Positions 1 through 8,051 of a DNA stretch of 64,000 bases are shown here, piece by piece. Below the pieces are notes generated by a model. It was not told where the DNA came from. It saw nothing but the letters and a program-made list of their open reading frames with translations, and did no database searches. Source of the DNA: Roseateles aquatilis (GTDB taxonomy: Bacteria; Pseudomonadota; Gammaproteobacteria; Burkholderiales; Burkholderiaceae_C); contig NZ_NIOF01000001.1 in assembly GCF_002205645.1 (NCBI RefSeq), positions 1,054,001 to 1,118,000 on the forward strand. Reading direction: 5' to 3'. Made by a program: the position numbers and the translations under genes. Positions within the stretch are counted from its first letter, which is position 1; every line of letters starts with the position of its first letter.

Positions 1-345
1 CTCGCAATGGGAATTGGCCAGCGACTTGGCCTCGACCAGGCTCTGTGGCAACGCGTTGGCCGCGCGCCAGACCCGGCGCATCTCCCGCAGCGACGCGCGC
101 TGGAAGTCGTCGAGCGGCTCCTGCTCCGCGCCGTCCAGCAGTTGCCGCAGCTCCGGATCGGTGGCGAGCTGATGGATCAGCCCGCCCATCTCCGCGAGGG
201 CTTCCGCCCGCGCCTGGGCGCCGCGCGCGGGCATGAACGCGGACTGATCCCAGGACGCGATCGATTGCAGGTGATTGAGACGGTGCAGACGCTGGTGACG
301 CTGGCACAGGGCCTCGTAGGCCGGGGTGGTGGCGAGGATGCTCAT
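1..345 (-). CDS. Carboxypeptidase Taq, M32 family metallopeptidase (N-terminal part)
   Basis: The reading frame is open from an ATG at 343-345 to the left edge, giving the first 115 residues of a protein normally near 500. It begins MSILATTPAYEALCQRH and continues with an ASWDQSAFMPARGAQARAE stretch typical of the M32 N-terminal helical region. M32 enzymes are zinc carboxypeptidases that trim peptide C-termini; their HEXXH site would lie beyond the edge. AGGAGA sits about 7 nt before the ATG and supports the start. The family call comes from recognition of the N-terminal region only. Confidence 0.8.
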   Translation of the reverse strand, partial: MSILATTPAYEALCQRHQRLHRLNHLQSIASWDQSAFMPARGAQARAEALAEMGGLIHQLATDPELRQLLDGAEQEPLDDFQRASLREMRRVWRAANALPQSLVEAKSLANSHCE

Positions 346-671
346 TTGGAATCTCTCCTGACGGACGCCCGATTGTGCAAGCGCCGAACGCCCCCTCCCC
401 CTGGTCACCCCCGAAGTGACGAGAAGCCGCCGCATCGCAACAACAACCGGCCCCACCACAACGACCACGCCAAGGGATGCTCGGGGACGCTCCGAGACGC
501 TTGGGCGCTTGGGCGCTCAGCGGCGCTCAGGGACGTTCACGGATGTCTCGGTCGGTGCCAGCTGGGGCCGCTGAACGCCACTTGGGACTTGTGGAGAAAG
601 GCGGGCCCCGGCTTGCGCCGACGCGCGCGGTGCCACGCCGGCCCACGGCCGCGACGGCCCGCCCGCCTCGA
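346..671. other. Intergenic stretch with no gene recognised
   Basis: This 326-bp stretch lies between the starts or ends of two minus-strand genes. It is GC-rich and holds short GGGCGCT/GGGACG word repeats around 485-540. No convincing coding frame, terminator or RNA was recognised; longer plus-strand frames crossing it are shadows with biased composition. Confidence 0.5.
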
Positions 672-1154
672 TCAATGCAACACAGCCATGCCGATGGCGG
701 TCATCAACACGTACCGGATGAACTTGCCCACCGCCATGTAGCCGACGCACGGCCAGAACGGCAGCCTCGACCACCCGGCCAGCGCGCACAGCGGATCGCC
801 GACGATGGGCAGCCAACTGAGCAGACAGGTCTTGGCACCGAAACGGCGCAACCAGCCCAGCATGCGCTGGTCGCGCGGCGTGTGATGGACGGCGGCCTCG
901 TAGGCCCGCTCCGCGCCGTAGCCCATCCACCAGGTGATCGCTCCGCCGAGGGTGTTGCCGACGGTGGCCACCAGGATCGCCGGCCAGAACAGGTCGGGCC
1001 GCGCGTTGACCAGCAGCAGCACCACCGGCTCCGACCCCAGCGGCAGCAGCGTCGCCGAAATCAACGCCACCACGAAGACCGCGCCGAGCCCGACTTGCGG
1101 GAGAGCAAGGGTCTCCAGCATCAGGTGAATCATGTGTTGCAGCCAGGCTTCCAT
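672..1154 (-). CDS. YqaA/DedA-like inner membrane protein
   Basis: The product is about 160 residues with several hydrophobic segments, including a GAVFVVALISATLLPLGSEP stretch and a C-terminal half with WLPIVGDPLCALAGW, which is characteristic of the YqaA branch of the SNARE-associated/DedA superfamily. These are small integral membrane proteins, some of which move lipids or support membrane homeostasis; no substrate can be read here. The ATG at 1152-1154 was chosen because the upstream extension is arginine-rich and unlike the family. It is divergent from the solute-binding protein gene. The exact function is unknown. Confidence 0.75.
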   Translation of the reverse strand: MEAWLQHMIHLMLETLALPQVGLGAVFVVALISATLLPLGSEPVVLLLVNARPDLFWPAILVATVGNTLGGAITWWMGYGAERAYEAAVHHTPRDQRMLGWLRRFGAKTCLLSWLPIVGDPLCALAGWSRLPFWPCVGYMAVGKFIRYVLMTAIGMAVLH

Positions 1155-1285
1155 GCGTGGGATTATCCAAAGTCCATTCAGGGGATCCGCGTCTGCACCG
1201 TCACGCCGCACAGCGGCATCGTTCCGCGGCGTTCGTGCCGACCGCGGGGGGTACAAGAACGGGCAGACGATCAAACGAGGTCGCT

Positions 1286-2173
1286 ATGTCCTTTCGCAGC
1301 CTTGCTGCATTGTCGGCCGCGCTGATCGGTCTCGCCCTCTGGGGAGGGGGCACCGGCCCGCGCGCGCTCCTGGTCGGCGCCGCGATGGCGCAGCCCGCGC
1401 CGTCCACGCCCGCTTCGGCAAGCGCGGGGCCCGCGCCCGCGCCCATCCCGGGTTGCCCGCTGCTGGTCGCGTCCGGCAATCCGCAATACCCGCCGTACCT
1501 GTGGCGCGACCCGGCGGACGACCAGAAGCTCGTGGGCGCCAACGCCGACCTGATGCAGTGGCTGGCCGCGGAGCTCGGCATCCCGATCGAGACCCGTTAT
1601 GTCGGCCCCTGGGGCCGCGTGCAGGAGGAGATGCGCGCCGGCCGCATCGACCTGATCGCCGGCGCGTTCTTCACGTTGCCGCGCACCGAATACATGGACT
1701 ACTTCCACCCCGCCTTCCGCGAGACCCGCAGCGTGGTCTGGTCGCGCGCGACCGCACCGGTGCCGTACAAGCGCTGGAGCGACCTGGCCGGGCGCCAGGG
1801 CGTGACGGTCATCAACAACAGCTTCGGCGTCGAGTTCGACAACTACGCGCGCCAGTCCCTCAAGATCACGCAGGTGGCCAGCATCGAGCAAGCCATCCAG
1901 ATGCTGCAACGCGGCCGCGCCGACTACCTGATCTACGAGGACACCCCGGCCGAGGCCTATGCCACCCGCAACGGCGGTCCGGCGATCCGGCCGCTGATGC
2001 CGGCGGTCGCGCACGAGGGGTTGTTCCTGACGCTGTCCCACCGCTCCCGCTGCAACACGCCGGAACTGCGCGGCCGCCTGTCCCGCGCCATCTACAAGCT
2101 GAGCCAGGAGCGCGTCATGGCCCGCTTCGTCGAGCAGGGCTTCACGCTGTGGCGCAAGCAGTCGGCGCTGTGA
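1286..2173 (+). CDS. Periplasmic solute-binding protein, family 3 (amino-acid type)
   Basis: The 295-residue protein has an N-terminal export signal ending near AMAQP, an Ala/Pro-rich linker, and then a bacterial extracellular solute-binding family 3 fold. Features include a GNPQYPPYLWRD start of lobe 1, NADLMQWLAAELGIPIE, RAGRIDLIAGAFFTLPRTEY and a domain-crossing segment around RQGVTVINNSFG. Such proteins bind amino acids or related small polar solutes in the periplasm. No ABC permease or ATPase gene is adjacent, so it may be an orphan receptor or serve a distant transporter. The ATG at 1286 is the only start that places a signal peptide at the N-terminus. Confidence 0.8.
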   Translation: MSFRSLAALSAALIGLALWGGGTGPRALLVGAAMAQPAPSTPASASAGPAPAPIPGCPLLVASGNPQYPPYLWRDPADDQKLVGANADLMQWLAAELGIPIETRYVGPWGRVQEEMRAGRIDLIAGAFFTLPRTEYMDYFHPAFRETRSVVWSRATAPVPYKRWSDLAGRQGVTVINNSFGVEFDNYARQSLKITQVASIEQAIQMLQRGRADYLIYEDTPAEAYATRNGGPAIRPLMPAVAHEGLFLTLSHRSRCNTPELRGRLSRAIYKLSQERVMARFVEQGFTLWRKQSAL

Positions 2174-2319
2174 CCCCGCGCTGGCGCTGAGGTCCCGGTC
2201 CGGCTGGCGGCCCTTCGATCTCCCCCTTGGGGAGGATCGAGGGGGGACCCGATGGGGGGATGTCGAGGGAGGGGCGGTATACTTCTGCCTCTTTTTTGTG
2301 CAACCTCAGCACCCGCTCC

Positions 2320-3414
2320 ATGTCGACGCCACTGCCCGGCCCTCTCGCGCTGGGTCCCTACCTCTTGCCGAACCGCCTGTTCGTCGCCCCGATGGCGGGT
2401 GTCACGGACCGGCCCTTCCGCGTGCTGTGCAGGAAGCTCGGCGCGGGGTATGCGGTGAGCGAGATGGTGACGTCGCGCAAGGACCTGTGGAACAGCCTGA
2501 AGACCTCGCGCCGCGCCGACCATGAGGGCGAGTCGGCGCCGATCTCGGTGCAGATCGCCGGCACCGACGCGGCCATGATGGCGGAGGCCGCCGCCTACAA
2601 CATCGACCGCGGCGCGCAGATCATCGACATCAACATGGGCTGCCCGGCCAAGAAGGTCTGCAGCAAGTGGGCCGGCTCGGCGCTGATGCAGGACGAGCCG
2701 CTGGCGCTGGCGATCGTCGAGGCGGTGGTCGCCGCGTGCGCGCCGCGCGGCGTGCCGGTGACGCTGAAGATGCGCACCGGCTGGTGCCAGGCCGAGAAAA
2801 ACGCGGTGGCGCTGGCGCGCGCGGCAGAGTCGGCCGGCGTGGCGATGGTCACCGTGCACGGCCGCACCCGCGAGCAGGGCTACACCGGCCGGGCCGAGTA
2901 CGACACCATTGCCGCGGTCAAGGCCGCGGTGAGCATTCCCGTTGTCGCCAACGGCGACATCGACTCCCCGCGCCGCGCGCGCGAGGTCCTGGCTCACACC
3001 GGCGCCGACGCGATCATGATCGGCCGCGCGGCGCAGGGCCGGCCGTGGATCTTCGCGGAGATCGGCCACTTCCTGGCCACCGGCGACGACCTGCCCGCGC
3101 CGCGCGTCGCCGATGCCAAGCGCTGGCTGATCGATCACCTGCACGACCACTACGGCCTGTATGGCGAGCTCACCGGCATGCGCAGCGCGCGCAAGCACAT
3201 CGGCTGGGCGGTGCGGTCGCTGCCAGGCGGCGAGGACTTCCGCCGCCGCATGAACGGCCTCGAGAGCTGCGACGCGCAGGTCGAGGCGCTGACGGACTGG
3301 CTCGACGCCCTGGCGGCCGAGCACGAGCGGCTGCCCTACCTGACGGTCGAGCCCGGCGCCGCGAACGACGAACAAGACCAAGACGAAGATCAAGAAAGAA
3401 GGCTGACGGCATGA
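2320..3414 (+). CDS. dusB: tRNA-dihydrouridine synthase B
   Basis: The 364-residue FMN enzyme reduces uridine to dihydrouridine in the tRNA D-loop. Diagnostic segments are LFVAPMAGVTDRPFR near residue 20, DINMGCPAKKVC with the catalytic cysteine, VTVHGRTREQGYTG, IPVVANGDID and MIGRAAQGRPWIF, all at the expected spacing for DusB. The start at 2320 gives the canonical LGPYLLPNRLF N-terminus; an upstream extension lacks family character. Its stop overlaps the start of fis in an ATGA, the classic proteobacterial dusB-fis arrangement. A TATACT element at 2278-2283 could be a -10 box, but no good -35 was seen. Confidence 0.95.
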   Translation: MSTPLPGPLALGPYLLPNRLFVAPMAGVTDRPFRVLCRKLGAGYAVSEMVTSRKDLWNSLKTSRRADHEGESAPISVQIAGTDAAMMAEAAAYNIDRGAQIIDINMGCPAKKVCSKWAGSALMQDEPLALAIVEAVVAACAPRGVPVTLKMRTGWCQAEKNAVALARAAESAGVAMVTVHGRTREQGYTGRAEYDTIAAVKAAVSIPVVANGDIDSPRRAREVLAHTGADAIMIGRAAQGRPWIFAEIGHFLATGDDLPAPRVADAKRWLIDHLHDHYGLYGELTGMRSARKHIGWAVRSLPGGEDFRRRMNGLESCDAQVEALTDWLDALAAEHERLPYLTVEPGAANDEQDQDEDQERRLTA

Positions 3415-3644
3415 CGCCCAAACCGATCGAAACCTGCGTGCGCGAGAACCTGGAAGCCTACTTCCGCGACCTCGGCGGCGAAGACCCGCATTCGATGCAC
3501 GAGATGCTGATCCGGCTCGTCGAACGGCCGCTGCTGGAGGTGGTCATGCAGCACAGCGACAACAACCAGAGCAAGGCCGCCGAGTGGCTGGGCATCAACC
3601 GCAACACGCTGCGCCGCAAGCTGGTGGAGCACAAGCTGATCTGA
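3411..3644 (+). CDS. fis: Nucleoid-associated DNA-binding protein Fis
   Basis: A 77-residue protein with the Fis C-terminal helix-turn-helix: [19 protein letters not shown] at the end, preceded by a dimerisation region containing [10 protein letters not shown]. Fis bends DNA and controls rRNA, recombination and growth-phase genes. The length fits the short betaproteobacterial form, compared with 98 residues in E. coli. The ATG overlaps the dusB stop by 4 bp, so translation is probably coupled. purH follows after 109 bp. Confidence 0.95.
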   Translation: MTPKPIETCVRENLEAYFRDLGGEDPHSMHEMLIRLVERPLLEVVMQHSDNNQSKAAEWLGINRNTLRRKLVEHKLI

Positions 3645-3753
3645 CGCGCGACCGGCCCCGGCCACCGCGCCCACCCACGCCCAGCCGCGCGGACGTCCGA
3701 CCTGCCCCGCCTCCGTCGCCGCCCCTACCGAATCCCCTTTCAGAGAGCTCCCC

Positions 3754-5337
3754 ATGGCACAACTCACCGCCCTGATCTCGGTCTCCGACAAGACCGGCAT
3801 CGTCGACTTCGCCCAGGCGCTGCACGCGCTGAACGTGCGCCTGCTGTCCACCGGCGGCACCGCCAAGCTGCTGGCCGACGCCGGGCTGCCGGTGACCGAG
3901 GTGGCCCAGCACACCGGCTTCCCGGAGATGCTGGACGGCCGCGTCAAGACGCTGCACCCGAAAATCCACGGCGGCCTGCTGGCCCGGCGCGACCTGCCGG
4001 AGCACGTCAGCGCGATCCAGCGGCACGGCATCGACACGATCGACATCCTGGCGGTCAACCTCTATCCCTTCGAGGCCACCGTCGCCAGGCCCGGCTGCAC
4101 GCTGGAGGACGCGATCGAGAACATCGACATCGGTGGCCCGGCGATGGTCCGCAGCGCGGCCAAGAACTGGAAGGACGTGACGGTGCTGACCGACGCGTCG
4201 CAGTACGCGCTGGTGCTGGAGGAGTTGAAGGCGCACGGCAAGACCAGCGACAAGACACGCTTCGCCGCGTCGGTGGCGGCGTTCAACCGCATCGCGCAGT
4301 ACGACGCCGCGATCAGCAACTACCTGAGCGGGCGCCTGGAAGACGGCACGCTGTCGGTCTTCCCCGACCAGCTCAACAGCAGCTTCGTGAAGGTGCAGGA
4401 CCTGCGCTACGGTGAGAACTCCCACCAGAGCGCCGCCCTCTACCGCGATCTGTACCCGGCACCCGGCTCGCTGGTCACCGGCAAGCAGCTGCAGGGCAAG
4501 GAGCTGAGCTACAACAACATCGCCGACGCGGACGCCGCGTGGGAGTGCGTGAAGAGCTTCGATGCGCCGGCCTGCGTGATCGTCAAGCACGCCAACCCCT
4601 GCGGCGTGGCCGTCGCCGCGACGGCCGCGGACGCCTACGCCAAGGCCTTCAAGACGGACCCGACCAGCGCCTTCGGCGGCATCATCGCGTTCAACCGCGA
4701 GGTTGACGGCGCGGCGGCGCAACTGGTGGCCAAGCAGTTCGTCGAGGTGCTGATGGCGCCGTCGTTCAGCGCCGAGGCGCTCGCGATCTTCGCCGGCAAG
4801 GTGAACGTGCGCCTGCTGCAGATCGCGCTGCCCGCCGCCGGCGGCACGACGCCGTTCGAGCAGGGCCGCAACGCGCAGGACGTCAAGCGCGTCGGCTCCG
4901 GCCTGCTGGTGCAAACAGCCGACAACCACTTCCTGACCCAGGCCGACCTGAAGGTCGTCACCGCGCTGCAGCCGACCGCGCAGCAGCTGGACGACCTGAT
5001 GTTCGCGTGGACTGTCGCGCAGTACGTCAAGAGCAACGCGATCGTGTTCTGCGGCGACGGCATGACGCTGGGCGTGGGCGCGGGGCAGATGAGCCGCATC
5101 GACTCGGCGCGCATCGCGTCGATCAAGGCGGACAACGCCGGCCTGACGCTGAAGGGCTCGGCCGTGGCCAGCGACGCGTTCTTCCCGTTCCGCGACGGTC
5201 TGGACGTTCTGGCCGATGCCGGCGCCTCGTGCGTGATCCAGCCGGGTGGCTCGATGCGCGACGAGGAAGTCATCGCCGCGGCCAACGAGCGCGGCATCGC
5301 CATGGTGTTCACCGGCGTGCGGCACTTCCGCCACTGA
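3754..5337 (+). CDS. purH: Bifunctional AICAR transformylase/IMP cyclohydrolase
   Basis: The 527-residue enzyme carries out the last two steps of IMP synthesis. The N-terminal MGS-like cyclohydrolase domain shows [26 protein letters not shown] and GGLLARRD. The AICARFT domain shows [11 protein letters not shown] and [11 protein letters not shown], and the C-terminus is FTGVRHFRH. The length and motif order are normal. It lies in the conserved dusB-fis-purH order but is followed by a terminator and unrelated genes rather than by ruvC. Confidence 0.97.
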   Translation: MAQLTALISVSDKTGIVDFAQALHALNVRLLSTGGTAKLLADAGLPVTEVAQHTGFPEMLDGRVKTLHPKIHGGLLARRDLPEHVSAIQRHGIDTIDILAVNLYPFEATVARPGCTLEDAIENIDIGGPAMVRSAAKNWKDVTVLTDASQYALVLEELKAHGKTSDKTRFAASVAAFNRIAQYDAAISNYLSGRLEDGTLSVFPDQLNSSFVKVQDLRYGENSHQSAALYRDLYPAPGSLVTGKQLQGKELSYNNIADADAAWECVKSFDAPACVIVKHANPCGVAVAATAADAYAKAFKTDPTSAFGGIIAFNREVDGAAAQLVAKQFVEVLMAPSFSAEALAIFAGKVNVRLLQIALPAAGGTTPFEQGRNAQDVKRVGSGLLVQTADNHFLTQADLKVVTALQPTAQQLDDLMFAWTVAQYVKSNAIVFCGDGMTLGVGAGQMSRIDSARIASIKADNAGLTLKGSAVASDAFFPFRDGLDVLADAGASCVIQPGGSMRDEEVIAAANERGIAMVFTGVRHFRH

Positions 5338-5359
5338 TCGCGGCAATACCTGACCCCGT

Positions 5360-5393
5360 CGAAGCCCGGCCAGTCCGGGCTTCGGCGTTTCTG
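5360..5393 (+). terminator. Intrinsic terminator after purH, probably bidirectional
   Basis: CGAAGCCCGG at 5360-5369 pairs perfectly with CCGGGCTTCG at 5375-5384 around a 5-nt loop, followed by a short T-rich GCGTTTCT. It sits between the convergent purH and PIN-domain genes, so it can serve both. Confidence 0.75.
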
Positions 5394-5399
5394 GAACCG

Positions 5400-6008
5400 T
5401 CAGAGCTGGATATCGCCGGCGTCGGCGGCGCTGGCGAGCAGCGCGCACGTGAGCGTCAAACCATCGCCCAGAAGGCTGTCGAGCAATCGATCAACGCTGG
5501 GCCGACTCTTGAAAGAGACGCGCAAATGGTGAAAGGCGTCGGCGACGGACAGGGGCTGCGCCTTGAAGAGGCGGACAAGAAACTCATCGAGCGTCGTCAC
5601 CAGGATGCGCTTGCGGGCCAACGCACCAGCCCGGAAATCCTTCAGATTGCGGGTGATCAGCACCACGGATGACACATCGCCGCGAAACCAGAGCACCGCC
5701 GCGGCACAGGCCGCGACGTGTAAATCCTTGGGTGACTTCACCGCCGGCGCCACATCCTTGAAGCGCGCTTGAACCTGTCGGACTGAAACGTCCGCATCCC
5801 TGATCGCGTCGCGCATGCGCGCGGTGTTTCTCTCCGCCGTCTCTCGACTGCGCTGCCGGCCGGTTTCCACCAGCGCCCGGGCAAGTTCATCGAGAATGAG
5901 CTCGCTCCAGTGAAGCCGGATGTGCCGGAGCTGGCACAAGGCAATCAACAGTGCTCGACTTGCGGCGCCGAACAGCACGTTTGCATCGGGGACGACCACC
6001 GGAACCAC
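5400..6008 (-). CDS. PIN-domain ribonuclease toxin (VapC-like)
   Basis: A 202-residue protein starting MVPVVVPDANVLFGAASRAL with the first acidic PIN residue in PDAN. A later VVLITRNLKDF element matches the TxNxxDF motif near the PIN C-terminus, and the intervening ELILDELARAL helix carries a conserved Glu. PIN toxins are Mg-dependent RNases that usually cleave tRNA or rRNA. The GTG start at 6008 is preceded by GGAG about 9 nt upstream. It lies 17 bp downstream of the antitoxin gene on the same strand. The domain looks intact. It most resembles the PIN_3 branch; that subfamily is an inference. Confidence 0.82.
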   Translation of the reverse strand: MVPVVVPDANVLFGAASRALLIALCQLRHIRLHWSELILDELARALVETGRQRSRETAERNTARMRDAIRDADVSVRQVQARFKDVAPAVKSPKDLHVAACAAAVLWFRGDVSSVVLITRNLKDFRAGALARKRILVTTLDEFLVRLFKAQPLSVADAFHHLRVSFKSRPSVDRLLDSLLGDGLTLTCALLASAADAGDIQL

Positions 6009-6025
6009 GGCGCCACACTCCGGTC

Positions 6026-6469
6026 TCAGCCGAAGATTTCTTCGTCCAGCGCGTCGTACAACGCTTGGTACGCCTGGCCCGCCCGCTGCTGCTCGCGGAC
6101 ATGCCAGGCCAGCACCTGGGACCGCAGAACACGGCGTTGATTGCCCACGCGCTTGAACAACGGTATTTCTCCCGCATCGACACGCGCCGCGAGGTAGGGC
6201 CGCGAGACTCCGATCAGATCGGCCGCCTGCTGGGTCGTCAGCACGATCTCGTCGCCGGCGTCCCGGGACACCTCCCGTGACATGACCGGCTGAAGCAGTT
6301 GCGCACGCAACACGGCTTCAAACTCTTGCCTGAGCATGATCGCCTTTCCTTTCGACACGGTGAGGTGACGCTTCACCGCCTCGATGAACGGCTCCACGTT
6401 GATGATCGTCACGACCTCGGGAGCGCTCAATTCGGCGTCCGTCGCGATCGTGGTTCGGAGTCTACGCAT
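6026..6469 (-). CDS. Helix-turn-helix (excisionase-type) antitoxin
   Basis: A 147-residue protein whose C-terminal half is a MerR/excisionase-like DNA-binding domain: LTTQQAADLIGVSRPYLAAR followed by GEIPLFKRVGNQRRVLRSQV. The N-terminal half (residues 1-60) has no recognised domain and probably binds the toxin. It is the first gene of a two-gene operon with the PIN toxin. Three tandem 9-bp repeats overlap its start codon and a good promoter lies just upstream, which fits autoregulation. The pairing identifies it as the antitoxin; neutralisation is not shown. Confidence 0.78.
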   Translation of the reverse strand: MRRLRTTIATDAELSAPEVVTIINVEPFIEAVKRHLTVSKGKAIMLRQEFEAVLRAQLLQPVMSREVSRDAGDEIVLTTQQAADLIGVSRPYLAARVDAGEIPLFKRVGNQRRVLRSQVLAWHVREQQRAGQAYQALYDALDEEIFG

Positions 6470-6492
6470 GCTCGAAATCCTCGCAATACTCG
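6466..6492 (-). repeat. Three tandem 9-bp CGAGNATNN repeats at the antitoxin start
   Basis: Read on the minus strand the units are CGAGTATTG, CGAGGATTT and CGAGCATGC, head to tail at 6484-6492, 6475-6483 and 6466-6474. They cover the translation start and the first transcribed bases, so they may be an operator for the antitoxin. Binding is an inference. Confidence 0.5.
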
Positions 6493-6503
6493 AAACAGTA
6501 GTT

Positions 6504-6532
6504 GTTATACCGATTAATGCGAACTCCTCCAA
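6504..6532 (-). promoter_or_regulatory. Sigma-70 promoter of the PIN toxin-antitoxin operon
   Basis: On the minus strand TTGGAG (6532-6527) is followed after exactly 17 bp by TATAAC (6509-6504), about 35 bp before the antitoxin ATG. The region is clearly more AT-rich than its surroundings. Confidence 0.6.
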
Positions 6533-6631
6533 GCGCTGGGTGCGCCTCTCTAGTCGAGGGTCCCCGCCCTTGGCCCACCCCATGATTGCGCTTAGCCTTC
6601 GGCATCCAGAAGAATGCGAACGGAGACCCTC

Positions 6632-8041
6632 ATGGACCCAGCCCTGCACGACCGCCTGCGCCTTGTGTTGGCGCAGCAGCGCGCCGCGTTCGACCGCGAG
6701 CGCTTGCCGACGCTCGCGCAGCGCAGGGACCGGCTGGAGCGGCTGCGCAAGATGACCTCCACCCATGCGACCGCGCTGGCCGAGGCGATGGCCCGGGACT
6801 TCGGCCACCGCTCGCATCACGAGAGCCTGCTGGCGGACCTCTTCACCGTCGAGTCCGGCGCGCGCCATGCGCTGCGTCACGTGAAGCGCTGGATGGCGGT
6901 CAAGCGCGCCCCCACCGCCCTGCACTTCCTGCCCGCCGGCAACCGGCTGATGCCGCAACCGCTGGGCGTGGTGGGGATCGTCTCGCCCTGGAACTATCCG
7001 TATTACCTGGCGATGGCACCGGCGCTGGCGGCGCTGGCGGCCGGCAACCGCGTGATGATCAAGCCGTCGGAATTGACACCCGCCACCTCCGCGCTGATGG
7101 CCAGGATCGTCGCCGAACACTTCTCACCCGACGAGATGACCGTCGTCATCGGCGATGCCGAGGTGGGCAAGGCCTTCACCGAACTGCCGTTCGATCACCT
7201 GTTCTTCACCGGATCGACCGCCGTCGGCCGGCTCGTCGCGCAGGCCGCGGCGCAACACCTGACCCCGGTGACGCTGGAGCTCGGCGGCAAGTCGCCCGCG
7301 ATCGTCGACCGCAGCGCCGACCTGACGCTGACCGCCGAGCGGCTGGCCTTCGGCAAGCTGCTCAACGCGGGACAGACCTGTGTCGCGCCGGACTACGTGC
7401 TGGCGCCCCAGGAACTGGTGCGACCGCTGGCAGACGCGCTCGCCGCCGCCGTGCGCCGCCACTATCCGCGCATCGCCGACAACCCCGACTACACCGCCAT
7501 CGTCAGCCCGCGTCATCACGCGCGGTTGAAGGGCCTGCTGGACGACGCCCGCGCGCGCGGCGCCACACTGCTGCCGACGCACGACGACACGCCCGCCGAC
7601 CGGCGCCTCGTACCGACGCTGCTGCTCGACACGACGCCCGACATGACCGTGATGCGGGAGGAGATCTTCGGCCCCCTGCTGCCCATCCTCCCCTACGGCC
7701 ATCCGTCCGAGGCCATCGCCCATGTCAACGCGGGGGACCGCCCGCTGGCGCTCTACTGGTTCGGCGATGACAAGGTCGCGCGGGACGAGGTGCTCGCGCG
7801 CACGCATGCCGGCGGCGTCACCGTCAACGACTGCATCTGGCACCTCGGCCAGGAGGACCAGCCTTTCGGCGGCGTCGGCGCCAGCGGCATGGGCGCGTAC
7901 CACGGCGTGTGGGGCTTCAACACGTTCAGCAAGCTCAAGCCGGTGTTCCTGCAGTCGCGCTTCGCCGGCACCAAGCTGTTCCATCCGCCGTACGGGAAGA
8001 CCTTCGACCGCCTGCTCGGGCTGCTGAAGAGGATCGCCTGA
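6632..8041 (+). CDS. NAD(P)-dependent aldehyde dehydrogenase, coniferyl-aldehyde dehydrogenase type
   Basis: The 469-residue enzyme oxidises an aldehyde to an acid. It has the Rossmann-region GIVSPWNYPYYL, an FFTGSTAVGR NAD-loop, LELGGKSPAIV with the general-base Glu, and GQTCVAPDY with the catalytic Cys. The CVAPDY form and the overall length fit the coniferyl aldehyde/fatty aldehyde branch. A GGAG 7 nt before the ATG at 6632 decides the start over an upstream ATG at 6614. A GMC alcohol oxidase/dehydrogenase begins 10 bp downstream, so the two probably oxidise an alcohol to an acid in sequence. The substrate is unknown. Confidence 0.88.
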   Translation: MDPALHDRLRLVLAQQRAAFDRERLPTLAQRRDRLERLRKMTSTHATALAEAMARDFGHRSHHESLLADLFTVESGARHALRHVKRWMAVKRAPTALHFLPAGNRLMPQPLGVVGIVSPWNYPYYLAMAPALAALAAGNRVMIKPSELTPATSALMARIVAEHFSPDEMTVVIGDAEVGKAFTELPFDHLFFTGSTAVGRLVAQAAAQHLTPVTLELGGKSPAIVDRSADLTLTAERLAFGKLLNAGQTCVAPDYVLAPQELVRPLADALAAAVRRHYPRIADNPDYTAIVSPRHHARLKGLLDDARARGATLLPTHDDTPADRRLVPTLLLDTTPDMTVMREEIFGPLLPILPYGHPSEAIAHVNAGDRPLALYWFGDDKVARDEVLARTHAGGVTVNDCIWHLGQEDQPFGGVGASGMGAYHGVWGFNTFSKLKPVFLQSRFAGTKLFHPPYGKTFDRLLGLLKRIA

Positions 8042-8051
8042 GCGCGCCGGC

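Noticed and set aside
2216-2241. Hairpin TCGATCTCCCC/GGGGAGGATCGA after the solute-binding gene
   Set aside because: The stem contains a bulge and there is no T-run on either strand, so it is not called a terminator.
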